7,020 nucleotides of DNA from Nitrospirota bacterium (GCA_021787505.1 JAJYLU010000093.1:1-7020); one strand, 5' to 3'; shown: positions 1 to 6,891, numbered from the stretch's first letter. A program made the numbers and translations. The notes: generated by a model from the sequence alone, not told the origin.

Positions 1-241
<241 letters not shown>

Positions 242-345
242 CCCCGGGAATCTTCTGATTATGGACTTTTTTGGCCACACCAGCCTTCTTTGTCGGACTT
301 ATGGTGAGAGAGGGTAACTCGCGGAGAAGGGACACAGTATAAGCA
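242..345 (+). other. guaB-guaA intergenic spacer
   Basis: A 104 bp gap with a T-rich run near 265-270 and purine-rich sequence from 304 to 331. I found no hairpin-plus-U terminator, no riboswitch-like structure and no convincing -35/-10 pair, so guaB and guaA may share a message. A GGAGAAGG at 323-330 is the likely, distantly placed SD for guaA. Confidence 0.4.
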
Positions 346-1884
346 ATGCATGAAGACAGGATATTGGTGCTCGACTTCGGTTCGCAGTATACGCAGCTCA
401 TCGCCCGCAGGGTGAGGGAGAACAAGGTATACTCGGAGATATTGCCCTTTAACGTGCCGATCGAAAAGATACGGGAGTTCCGTCCGAAGGGGATCATACT
501 CTCGGGAGGGCCTTCGAGCGTCTACGACGAGGGCGCGCCGCTTCCCGATGATGAGGTCTTCAGGCTCGGGGTACCGGTGCTCGGGATCTGCTACGGGATG
601 CAGCTGATGGCCCATACCCTGGGGGGAAAGGTCGCGAAGGCGGCGAAGAGGGAATACGGACGGGCCGAACTCCTCGTTGACGACGATGCGGACCTGCTCT
701 GGGGCATCATTCCGAAGACAAAGGTCTGGATGAGCCACGGAGACAGGATCGAGGCTCTCCCCCGGGGGTTTTCCGCGATAGGCCATACGGACAATTCGCC
801 GGTGGCGGTGATGGCGGACAGGAAGAAAAGGTTTTACGCCCTTCAGTTCCACCCCGAAGTGGTCCATACCGATGAAGGCATACGCATCCTGCATAATTTC
901 GTGTTCGGTATCTGCGGGTGCAAGCCTACGTGGGAGATGTCGTCCTTCATAGACTGGTCGGTCTCGGACATCCGTGAAAAGGTCGGGACAAAGAAGGTGA
1001 TCTGCGCATTGAGCGGCGGGGTGGACTCTTCCGTTGTCGCCCTGCTGGTGCACAGGGCTGTCGGCGACAAGCTGACCTGCATCTTCGTCGACAACGGTCT
1101 TCTGCGAAAAGGGGAGGCGGAGAAGGTCAAGAGGACCTTTGAGGACCATTTCCATATCAGACTGATTTACGTCGACGCGAGGAAGAGATTTCTCGATAAG
1201 CTCAGCGGGGTGACCGAACCGGAGCGGAAGAGGAAGATCATCGGCAACGAGTTCATCTCGGTCTTCGAGGACGAGGCAAGAAAGATAGAGGATGCGGAAT
1301 TCCTCGCGCAGGGGACGCTCTATCCCGACGTGATCGAAAGCGTCTCCTTCAAGGGGCCTTCGGCGGTGATCAAGAGCCATCATAACGTGGGCGGACTGCC
1401 CGAAGTAATGAAGCTGAAGCTGATAGAGCCGCTTCGTGAGTTGTTCAAGGATGAGGTGAGGGTGCTCGGGGAGGAACTCGGGCTGCCGGAGGAGATATGC
1501 TGGCGGCATCCATTCCCGGGGCCGGGTCTCGCCATACGGTGCATCGGCGAGATCACCGAAGACAGGCTCGACATACTGAAGGAGTCCGACGCGATCGTAC
1601 TGGAGGAGATAAAGTCAGCCGGTCTGTACAGGGAGATCTGGCAGGCCTTCGCTGTCATACTGCCGATAAAGAGCGTCGGGGTGATGGGGGACGAGCGGAC
1701 CTATGAGAGTGTTGTCGCGGTGCGGGCCGTGACGAGCCTCGACGGCATGACCGCCGACTGGGCGAAGATACCCGACGAGTTGCTGGGCAGGATATCGAAC
1801 AGGATCATCAACGAGGTCAAGGGCGTCAACAGGGTCGTCTACGACATCACCTCGAAGCCCCCCGGCACGATAGAATGGGAATGA
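346..1884 (+). CDS. guaA: GMP synthase (glutamine-hydrolysing)
   Basis: GMP synthase converts XMP to GMP using ATP and ammonia released from glutamine. The 512-residue product is full length for the bacterial two-domain enzyme. The N-terminal class I glutamine amidotransferase (about 5-190) shows the oxyanion-loop motif LSGGP (52-56), nucleophile Cys82 in GICYGMQ, and His169/Glu171 in QFHPE, so the catalytic triad is intact. The ATP-pyrophosphatase domain follows, with P-loop SGGVDSS (223-229), then [10 protein letters not shown] (343-352) and RHPFPGPGL (387-395). The C-terminal dimerisation/XMP-binding part ends in the usual KPP.TIEWE. An in-frame TAA at 340-342 makes ATG 346 the first possible start, and conserved sequence begins at residue 5. 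The nearest purine-rich SD (GGAGAAGG, 323-330) is 15 bases away, which is long. ispA follows after 24 bp in the same frame. Confidence 0.98.
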   Translation: MHEDRILVLDFGSQYTQLIARRVRENKVYSEILPFNVPIEKIREFRPKGIILSGGPSSVYDEGAPLPDDEVFRLGVPVLGICYGMQLMAHTLGGKVAKAAKREYGRAELLVDDDADLLWGIIPKTKVWMSHGDRIEALPRGFSAIGHTDNSPVAVMADRKKRFYALQFHPEVVHTDEGIRILHNFVFGICGCKPTWEMSSFIDWSVSDIREKVGTKKVICALSGGVDSSVVALLVHRAVGDKLTCIFVDNGLLRKGEAEKVKRTFEDHFHIRLIYVDARKRFLDKLSGVTEPERKRKIIGNEFISVFEDEARKIEDAEFLAQGTLYPDVIESVSFKGPSAVIKSHHNVGGLPEVMKLKLIEPLRELFKDEVRVLGEELGLPEEICWRHPFPGPGLAIRCIGEITEDRLDILKESDAIVLEEIKSAGLYREIWQAFAVILPIKSVGVMGDERTYESVVAVRAVTSLDGMTADWAKIPDELLGRISNRIINEVKGVNRVVYDITSKPPGTIEWE

Positions 1885-1908
1885 ACGGGCGATTGCCCTG
1901 GTGCATCC

Positions 1909-2796
1909 ATGGACATAAAAACCTATCTCAGAGACGGAAAAGAGTCAGTAGATTCCTTTTTCCGGAGATATTTTAAGGAGCAGCGGCGGCCGGCGGTGCT
2001 GCAGGAGTCGATGCTCTACTCGCTCTTCGCCGGCGGAAAAAGGATCAGGCCCATTCTTGCGATGGCGGCCTACGAGGCATGCGGCCGGAGCGCCGCAGAG
2101 ATTGTGCCTTATGCGGCGACCCTCGAACTCATCCACACCTATTCACTTATACATGACGATCTCCCGGCGATGGACGACGATGATTTGAGACGGGGGAAGC
2201 CGACGAACCACAAGGTATTCGGCGAGGCGGTCGCGATACTCGCCGGCGACGCGCTTCTGACCGAGGCGTTCTGCATATTGTCCGACCCGTCCTTCTGCCC
2301 CTCCGTCAGGGGAGACGACCTGCTTCAGGCTTCGAAGGAGATTGCGTCGGCCTCCGGAGCACAGGGCATGGTGGCGGGCCAGGTGCAGGACATTCTTTCG
2401 GAGAACGCGGAGCCGGACGGCGAGACGCTGCAGTTCATCCACCGGCACAAGACCGCGGCGCTGATCCGCGCATCCGTCAAGGCCGGCGGCATCCTTTCAG
2501 GGAGCGGTGGCGAGACGATCGACGCGCTGACGCGCTATGGTGAAAATATAGGACACGCATTTCAGGTGGTTGATGATATACTTGATGTAGTGGGAAAGAC
2601 GGAGGAACTTGGAAAGACCGTGGGTTCTGACGAGAAGATCAACAAGATGACCTATCCCCGCCTGTATGGCCTGGAGCGGTCCCGCGGGATCGCGGAGCAG
2701 CTGGTCTCCGACGCACTTTCTTCACTCGATATTTTTTCTTCGGAGGCGGACTCCCTTCGGGAGATCGCCCGCTATCTGCTGGCAAGGAGGAACTGA
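1909..2796 (+). CDS. ispA: Polyprenyl (farnesyl) diphosphate synthase
   Basis: Trans-prenyltransferase that adds isopentenyl diphosphate to DMAPP and GPP, most likely giving farnesyl diphosphate for quinone side chains, undecaprenyl phosphate and other isoprenoids. The 295-residue length is typical. Visible motifs are GGKRIRP (42-48, IPP binding), the first Asp-rich motif D83-D84-x4-D89 in the IHDDLPAMDDDDLRRG context with the two-residue insertion of bacterial FPP synthases, GDA at 113-115, KT at 181-182, and the second Asp-rich motif DDILD (222-226). The residues before the first motif (YSLIH) match E. coli IspA, which favours an FPP product, although geranylgeranyl diphosphate cannot be excluded by eye. 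The start is the first ATG after the guaA stop, and no other start codon lies in frame in the 24-base gap. The upstream SD is weak, so coupling to guaA translation is likely. It overlaps dxs by one base. Confidence 0.94.
   Translation: MDIKTYLRDGKESVDSFFRRYFKEQRRPAVLQESMLYSLFAGGKRIRPILAMAAYEACGRSAAEIVPYAATLELIHTYSLIHDDLPAMDDDDLRRGKPTNHKVFGEAVAILAGDALLTEAFCILSDPSFCPSVRGDDLLQASKEIASASGAQGMVAGQVQDILSENAEPDGETLQFIHRHKTAALIRASVKAGGILSGSGGETIDALTRYGENIGHAFQVVDDILDVVGKTEELGKTVGSDEKINKMTYPRLYGLERSRGIAEQLVSDALSSLDIFSSEADSLREIARYLLARRN
2784..2790 (+). promoter_or_regulatory. Strong ribosome binding site for dxs
   Basis: AAGGAGG lies inside the last codons of ispA, five bases before the dxs ATG at 2796. 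It is the best SD in the + block and fixes the dxs start. With the TGATG stop-start overlap it suggests efficient, coupled initiation on the ispA-dxs message. Confidence 0.85.
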
Positions 2797-4673
2797 TGCT
2801 TCTCGATTCCATAAACTCTCCGTCCGACATCAAAAAACTTAAGCCGGAGGAACTCCGGAAACTGGCGGAAGAGCTGCGAACGACGATTATCCAGACCGTC
2901 TCGGTCAACGGCGGCCATCTCGCCTCGAACCTCGGCGTCATAGAGCTGACGCTTGCCCTCCACTACGTCTTCAACTCGCCCGAGGACAAGATCGTATGGG
3001 ACGTGGGGCACCAGTCATACGGCCATAAGCTGATCACCGGCAGGAGAGATTCGTTTCCCACTATCAGGAAGGAAGGCGGTATCGCCGGCTTCCCCAAGCG
3101 TGAAGAGAGCGTCCACGACGCCTTCAACACCGGCCACAGCTCCACCTCGATATCAGCGGCCCTCGGCATCAGAGAGGGACGCGACAAGAACGGGGAGAAG
3201 TTCAAGGTCGTCGCGGTGATCGGGGACGGTGCGCTGACCGGAGGGCTTGCGCTGGAAGGGCTGAACCACGCGGGACATCTGAAGAAGGACCTGATCGTGA
3301 TCCTGAACGACAACGAGATGTCGATCTCCGAAAACGTAGGCGCGCTGTCGGCGTATATGAACCGCATCCTGACCGGCGAGTTTTACCGGAGGTTCAAGAA
3401 GGAGACGAAGTCCTTTCTCGAAGGCATCCCTAAACTCGGCGCACCGATGGCGAAGATTGCGCAGAAGTTCGAAGAGTCGGTCAAGGGACTGATCCTGCCC
3501 GGTATACTCTTCGAAGAGCTTGGGTTCGATTACGTCGGCCCAATCGACGGGCACAACATCGACCTTCTCATCGACACCCTGAAACGGATAAAGCCGTCGA
3601 CCTCGCCGACACTTGTCCACGTGATCACGAAGAAGGGAAAGGGATACGAATTTTCGGAGAAGGACCCCTGCGTCTTCCACGGTATAGGACCGTTCGAACT
3701 CGAGACAGGATCGCTGATAGGTGGGAAGGGCGCGACCACATATAGCGCGGCGTTCGGGAAGGTTCTTTCGGACATCGCCGCGAACGACAGGCGGATCATC
3801 GCGGTTTCGGCCGCGATGAAGGAAGGGACGGGACTCGAGTGTTTTGCCGGGAAATATCCGGACAGATTTTATGATGTGGGGATTGCGGAACCCCATGCGG
3901 TGACCTTCGCCGCTGGACTTGCAACGCGGGGTCTGAGGCCGGTGGTGGCGATTTACTCGACTTTTTTGCAGCGCGGATACGATGAGATTATCCACGACGT
4001 CTGCCTGCAGAAGCTTCCGGTAATTTTTGCGATCGACAGGGCCGGGATCGTGGGGGAAGACGGTCCCACGCATAACGGGCTTTTCGACGTCTCCTATCTC
4101 AGGCATATACCCGAACTCGTCGTGATGGCCCCGAAGGACGCCGCCGAGATGAGAAAGATGTTCGAATTTGCGTTGAAGCATGAAGGACCGTCCGCTATCC
4201 GCTATCCGCGGGGGAAGGTGCCTGAGGCAGACCTGCCGTGTGAAGATCTCAGCCTCGGGCGGTCGGAGACGTTGAGGGAAGGGGAAGACATCGCGCTGAT
4301 CGCACTCGGCAGTTGCGTCCTGCCTGCGCTGACCGCCGCGGAGCGGCTCGAAAAGGCGGGGGTACATGCCACAGTGATCAACGCACGGTTTGTGAAACCT
4401 ATTGACGGGGAGATGATCCGGGAGGTTGCGTCGCGGGTACCGAGGATCGTCACGATCGAGGAGAACGTGCTTCAGGGAGGTTTCGGGTCGGCGGTGATCG
4501 AGTACCTGTCGGACTCAGAGATCAATCACGTGAAAGTGAAGCGGCTCGGGATCGGCGACAAGTTCATCGAGCAGGGCAAGCCCGGCAGTCTGAAGGCGAA
4601 GTACGGGATCGACGCAGACGGCATCTTCCTCGCCGCGCTGTCTTTCGTGAGAGAACATACCTTCAGCGCCTGA
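2796..4673 (+). CDS. dxs: 1-deoxy-D-xylulose-5-phosphate synthase
   Basis: Thiamine-diphosphate enzyme that condenses pyruvate with glyceraldehyde 3-phosphate to give DXP, the first and usually flux-setting step of the MEP pathway; DXP also feeds thiamine and pyridoxal synthesis. The 625 residues are full length. The N-terminal domain has His41 in GGHLASNLG, WDVGHQ.Y.HK (68-78), GHSSTSIS (113-120) and the ThDP/Mg motif GDG (143-145) through N173 in NDNEMSISENVG. The middle transketolase domain has catalytic Glu365, DRAGIVG (414-420) with the probable substrate-binding Arg415, His426 in GPTHNG, and RYPRG (469-473). The C-terminal domain holds RFVKP.D (531-537) and EENVLQGGFGS (555-565). One oddity is that the usual AEQHAV motif reads AEPHAV here (Pro366). 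ATG 2796 overlaps the ispA stop and has an SD at 2784-2790. The family is feedback-inhibited by IPP and DMAPP. Confidence 0.98.
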   Translation: MLLDSINSPSDIKKLKPEELRKLAEELRTTIIQTVSVNGGHLASNLGVIELTLALHYVFNSPEDKIVWDVGHQSYGHKLITGRRDSFPTIRKEGGIAGFPKREESVHDAFNTGHSSTSISAALGIREGRDKNGEKFKVVAVIGDGALTGGLALEGLNHAGHLKKDLIVILNDNEMSISENVGALSAYMNRILTGEFYRRFKKETKSFLEGIPKLGAPMAKIAQKFEESVKGLILPGILFEELGFDYVGPIDGHNIDLLIDTLKRIKPSTSPTLVHVITKKGKGYEFSEKDPCVFHGIGPFELETGSLIGGKGATTYSAAFGKVLSDIAANDRRIIAVSAAMKEGTGLECFAGKYPDRFYDVGIAEPHAVTFAAGLATRGLRPVVAIYSTFLQRGYDEIIHDVCLQKLPVIFAIDRAGIVGEDGPTHNGLFDVSYLRHIPELVVMAPKDAAEMRKMFEFALKHEGPSAIRYPRGKVPEADLPCEDLSLGRSETLREGEDIALIALGSCVLPALTAAERLEKAGVHATVINARFVKPIDGEMIREVASRVPRIVTIEENVLQGGFGSAVIEYLSDSEINHVKVKRLGIGDKFIEQGKPGSLKAKYGIDADGIFLAALSFVREHTFSA

Positions 4674-4701
4674 GCGTGGTTACGATTCTATCCTGCCCTG
4701 C

Positions 4702-5052
4702 TTAGAGCTTTCTGGAATAAGACCGGATAAGACAGAGACTCCCCAGCAGGGGGACGACGAAAGCGAGGAGATGGATACTCCAGACCGTCAAACTGTCTGC
4801 TGACGATTTTGAATATGGAAGAATCGAAGCCGTGACCAGGTAGATGAGGCTTGAGAAGATGATCAGCCATCCGCCAAATTTGTTCACCGAATACCATACC
4901 CGGTCGTCAGACAGCGTCTTTTTCATTCGTATCCCGTAGAAGCGGTTCCTCGGTACCATCCCCAGCACAAGGGGGACAGAGGTGAGCACGAAGATGACCG
5001 CAGGGATCAGAAAAGGGATACTCGCAGTATCTAATGCGTGAGTCATCTGCAT
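4702..5052 (-). CDS. SdpI/YfhL-family small membrane protein
   Basis: A 116-residue protein with three hydrophobic segments (about 11-31, 62-79 and 88-108), so probably an inner-membrane protein. Between the first two segments sits the family signature: VPRNRFYGIR (33-42), then KKTL (44-47), W53, N57 and G60, matching the VPxNxxxGxRxxxT...W...N pattern of the SdpI C-terminal domain. The founding member, Bacillus SdpI, gives immunity to the SdpC toxin, but most one-domain relatives have no known role, so I do not infer immunity here. No toxin gene is adjacent. The start is uncertain: ATG at 5052 and ATG at 5046 (residue 3) are both possible and neither has a clear SD. It converges on dxs with 28 bp between stops and lies 34 bp downstream of the cupin gene, perhaps in one transcript. 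Confidence 0.82.
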   Translation of the reverse strand: MQMTHALDTASIPFLIPAVIFVLTSVPLVLGMVPRNRFYGIRMKKTLSDDRVWYSVNKFGGWLIIFSSLIYLVTASILPYSKSSADSLTVWSIHLLAFVVPLLGSLCLIRSYSRKL

Positions 5053-5086
5053 CGGGTTATATACTTGAATTCGTTATGTGTTGGCC

Positions 5087-5503
5087 CTATTTCTTAATGG
5101 TTATCGGCTTATCAGGTGTGCCGGCGTAGAAAACCACTAATTCCGCAGTTTCATTTCCGTCATTCCTTCCGTAATGCCATTTATTGACAACCTCGACAAT
5201 TGATTCTCCGGCTTTCAGATGTAATGCCCTATTGTCTTCGGTAATTACGGTGAGCTCTCCACTCAGTAATACACCTGCATTTATTACCGGATGTTTATGC
5301 AGAGGCAATTGCGCTCCCGGCGGGATTTTGATTCTGAGAATTGTTATCTCGGGCGTACCTCCCGGACAGTCCGGCAGACGGCTCCCATCCCAGCTTAAAC
5401 TTGTCTTTGCCAATACATCAGTCTGGACAGCGTTTAGCTCTTTGGCGAAGGAGTAACTTGATAACAACAATGCAAAACATATAGCGCAAATCAGTTTTTT
5501 CAT
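5087..5503 (-). CDS. Exported cupin-domain protein
   Basis: A 138-residue protein with a signal peptide: MKK, a hydrophobic run (about 4-16), then SYSFA before K21, giving probable signal peptidase I cleavage after A20. The mature part is one small cupin barrel. Motif 1 is PPGAQLPLHKHPVINAG with His69 and His71; the Glu that usually follows is replaced, most likely by Asn75. Motif 2 has KAGE (97-100), then His110 and Asn114 in WHYGRN. Three histidines therefore remain to bind a metal, probably in the periplasm. Similar exported cupins with PLHKHPVINAGVLLSGELTV-like cores are, from memory, found in many proteobacteria without a known substrate. Whether it is an enzyme or a binding protein cannot be said. 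ATG 5503 has an SD, AAAGGA, seven bases upstream. The gene is visibly more AT-rich than the gua-isp-dxs block. It lies upstream of the SdpI-like gene with a 34 bp gap. Confidence 0.85.
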   Translation of the reverse strand: MKKLICAICFALLLSSYSFAKELNAVQTDVLAKTSLSWDGSRLPDCPGGTPEITILRIKIPPGAQLPLHKHPVINAGVLLSGELTVITEDNRALHLKAGESIVEVVNKWHYGRNDGNETAELVVFYAGTPDKPITIKK

Positions 5504-5510
5504 TATACAG

Positions 5511-5516
5511 TCCTTT
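5511..5516 (-). promoter_or_regulatory. Ribosome binding site for the exported cupin gene
   Basis: On the - strand this reads AAAGGA, seven bases before the ATG at 5503. It supports the start that gives the complete signal peptide. I could not identify a convincing promoter in the 62 bp between this gene and the hypothetical gene upstream. Confidence 0.65.
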
Positions 5517-5565
5517 CTTTTGCATACAACGTCAAAACTAATAGCTGTGGGTGACTCCGCGGATA

Positions 5566-5970
5566 TCAGAGATACCTGAATCTCGCAATGGACCTGGATA
5601 CCACAAAAACCCTCAGATTGTTAGAGTCAGGATCTACCGGCGTGACGAAGAAGCCCATGCGGTTCGGGTCATAACCCAATGTCACGCCGACAAGCACCTC
5701 GCCGTCGGAAAAGATCACCTCCACCCTGCGTCCGGACGCTTGTGGCCCTCCGCCAAACGCTTTCTTCTCGTTGTAGGGCGGGTTGCCGGCGAAGTCCTTC
5801 ACGAAGAAAATTGCCTTCAGCTCCGGCACGGATATCTCGACGCCCATGTCCGAAGGCTTGCTATCCGCCGGGCGGAGATGAAAAACCGGCTTGTTCGGAA
5901 AGAAATCATTCGTGAACCCTTTGATGATTCGTCCATTGAGATACCGAATAACGACCTTCACAGTTTCCAT
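5566..5970 (-). CDS. Conserved hypothetical protein with two tandem beta-rich repeats
   Basis: A 134-residue protein without signal peptide or membrane segment, so probably cytoplasmic. I recognise it as an uncharacterised family (DUF6982-like, from memory) seen as single or appended domains in Nitrospirota and deltaproteobacteria; no function is known to me. The sequence shows an internal duplication: residues 6-36 align without gaps to 83-113, sharing V6/V83, G13/G90, G18/G95, T20/T97, P25/P102, N26/N103, F30/F107, P34/P111 and D36/D113. Each half alternates hydrophobic residues like a short beta-barrel and ends in a hydrophobic strand (AIFFV; RVFVV). The link (about 58-80) has a DFAGNP.Y motif and a basic, glycine-rich run. 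The start at 5970 is supported by AGGAG, seven bases upstream. The gene reads away from the transposase element, whose edge is 48 bp upstream, and lies 62 bp upstream of the cupin gene. Confidence 0.8.
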   Translation of the reverse strand: METVKVVIRYLNGRIIKGFTNDFFPNKPVFHLRPADSKPSDMGVEISVPELKAIFFVKDFAGNPPYNEKKAFGGGPQASGRRVEVIFSDGEVLVGVTLGYDPNRMGFFVTPVDPDSNNLRVFVVSRSIARFRYL

Positions 5971-5975
5971 TCGCT

Positions 5976-5982
5976 CTCTCCT
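5976..5982 (-). promoter_or_regulatory. Strong ribosome binding site for the hypothetical gene
   Basis: On the - strand this reads AGGAGAG, five bases before the ATG at 5970. It supports both the start choice and the reality of this gene. It is preceded by an AT-rich stretch (5983-5994) that could include a -10 element, but no matching -35 was found. Confidence 0.75.
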
Positions 5983-6018
5983 AATTAATAGAATTGCGTC
6001 CCCTCAAATACGCCGAAA

Positions 6019-6052
6019 TGGGGTCAGGTCTTGCAATATCGGTTTTCATTTG
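6019..6052. repeat. Left inverted-repeat arm of the transposase element
   Basis: The arm begins TGGGGTCAGGTCTTG, and this 15-base core matches the right arm exactly after reverse complementing. Further in, mismatches fall at 6034, 6035, 6041, 6047 and 6050, giving 29 of 34 matches. It includes the transposase stop codon (6046-6048). Confidence 0.85.
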
Positions 6053-6891
6053 TCTACCAAGCTCACAGCTTTGCTCACGGTAGTATAATGAATTCCGAGA
6101 TAGTCGGCAATCTCTTTCAGAGTGTATCCGCGCTTCACATTGGCCTGGTACATCATCATCTTGAGTTTCCGCTTGTCTTTCCCTGCGAAAAGAGCCGATA
6201 ATGCAGGCCGGCCGAGGTACCGCTGAGCCCTTGGGATTTCACGTATCGACTCTTTGTCCGTAAGCAGTCCTTTGAACTTTTCGACGATGCCCTCTTTTCC
6301 AAGGAGAATTTGGCCTTTGAGGTCCTTCCATGGGGTCTCCCCCTTTAGTCCTGCAGCAATAAATTCTTTATAGCGGCGCACGGCATGTCCTTTCCTATCG
6401 CCAAACTGCCCCAGCACCCAATCAATCGTCAGGAAAGGAACAGTCTTGCTCATTCCGGCCGTTGCCCTATAGCTGCTCCATCCCCAGTCCTCTGCTTTTT
6501 CTACGGTCCCGGCCCGAACGGGATTCAATACAACATACCGGCAGAGTTCCAGCAGATAGCTTTCTTTTTCTATCAATATCGCCTTGAATCTCCCCTGAAA
6601 AATATGGCCCACCCTGTTGTGCCGTCTATTGTAAGCCTGAGTGTATATTCCGTTGAGTTGTCTCATCCCCCTCGACAGATTTCCCTCGGGGGTCTCTATA
6701 AGCAGGTGATAATGATTGTCCATCAGGCAGTATGCATGACAGAGCCAGTTGTATCTTTTTACCACGCCCCTAAGGATTTCAATGAAGGTCTCCCTGTCAG
6801 CGTCGTTTTTATATATCCTCTTTCGGGCATTCCCCCTCGCGGTAACATGATGGACCGCTCCCGGATATTCTATCCTCAACGGTCGAGCCAT
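6046..6891 (-). CDS. REP-associated tyrosine transposase (RAYT, Y1/HUH family) with C-terminal helix-turn-helix
   Basis: A single-strand DNA transposase of the IS200-like Y1 superfamily. I place the start at ATG 6891, giving 281 residues beginning MARPLRIEYPGAVHHVTARGN, the standard opening of these proteins; a TTG two codons earlier is possible. Numbering from that TTG, the HUH metal-binding motif is H62-Y63-H64 in LMDNHYHLL, and the tyrosine nucleophile should be Tyr85 or Tyr89 in IYTQAYNRRH. This is followed by the conserved GHIFQGRFKA (97-106) and YVVLNPVRAG (121-130), then WGWSSY (138-143). The C-terminal part ends in a helix-turn-helix (about 258-279, YTLKEIADYLGIHYTTVSKA), as in RAYTs with a DnaA-like or HTH tail. 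No frameshift or stop is seen, so it may be active. The SD is weak. It lies alone inside the inverted repeats and its GC is lower than the guaA-dxs block. Confidence 0.93.
   Translation of the reverse strand: MARPLRIEYPGAVHHVTARGNARKRIYKNDADRETFIEILRGVVKRYNWLCHAYCLMDNHYHLLIETPEGNLSRGMRQLNGIYTQAYNRRHNRVGHIFQGRFKAILIEKESYLLELCRYVVLNPVRAGTVEKAEDWGWSSYRATAGMSKTVPFLTIDWVLGQFGDRKGHAVRRYKEFIAAGLKGETPWKDLKGQILLGKEGIVEKFKGLLTDKESIREIPRAQRYLGRPALSALFAGKDKRKLKMMMYQANVKRGYTLKEIADYLGIHYTTVSKAVSLVDK

Noticed and set aside
260..316. An 18-codon leader-like open frame (starting MDFFGHTSLL) in the guaB-guaA gap
   Set aside because: No SD, no run of regulatory codons and no attenuator hairpin after it; a chance frame is the simplest reading.
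259..1509. A 416-codon open frame on the - strand opposite guaA
   Set aside because: It lies antisense to an unmistakable, fully conserved guaA, its translation is Arg/Pro/His-rich without any domain, and it is explained by the GC-rich codon pattern of the real gene.
4194..4209. Short tandem repeat CCGCTATCCGCTATCC in dxs
   Set aside because: It encodes the conserved SAIRYPRG segment of Dxs, so it is explained by coding constraint.
3153..4367. A 404-codon open frame on the - strand opposite dxs
   Set aside because: It is a shadow of the conserved dxs reading frame; the product is highly basic and shows no recognisable motif.
4694..4751. CCCTGC and GCAGGG as a possible terminator stem after dxs
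   Set aside because: The arms are 46 bases apart, there is no T-run, and the second arm lies well inside the SdpI-like coding region.
4702..5503. Cupin plus SdpI-like pair as a toxin-immunity system
   Set aside because: SdpI is an immunity protein in Bacillus, but the cupin is not toxin-like, no small secreted peptide gene is seen, and most one-domain SdpI relatives have no link to toxins.
5551..5988. A 145-codon open frame on the + strand opposite the hypothetical gene
   Set aside because: The - strand gene has a good SD, a family-like sequence and an internal duplication, whereas the + frame is rich in His and Arg without structure and has no SD.
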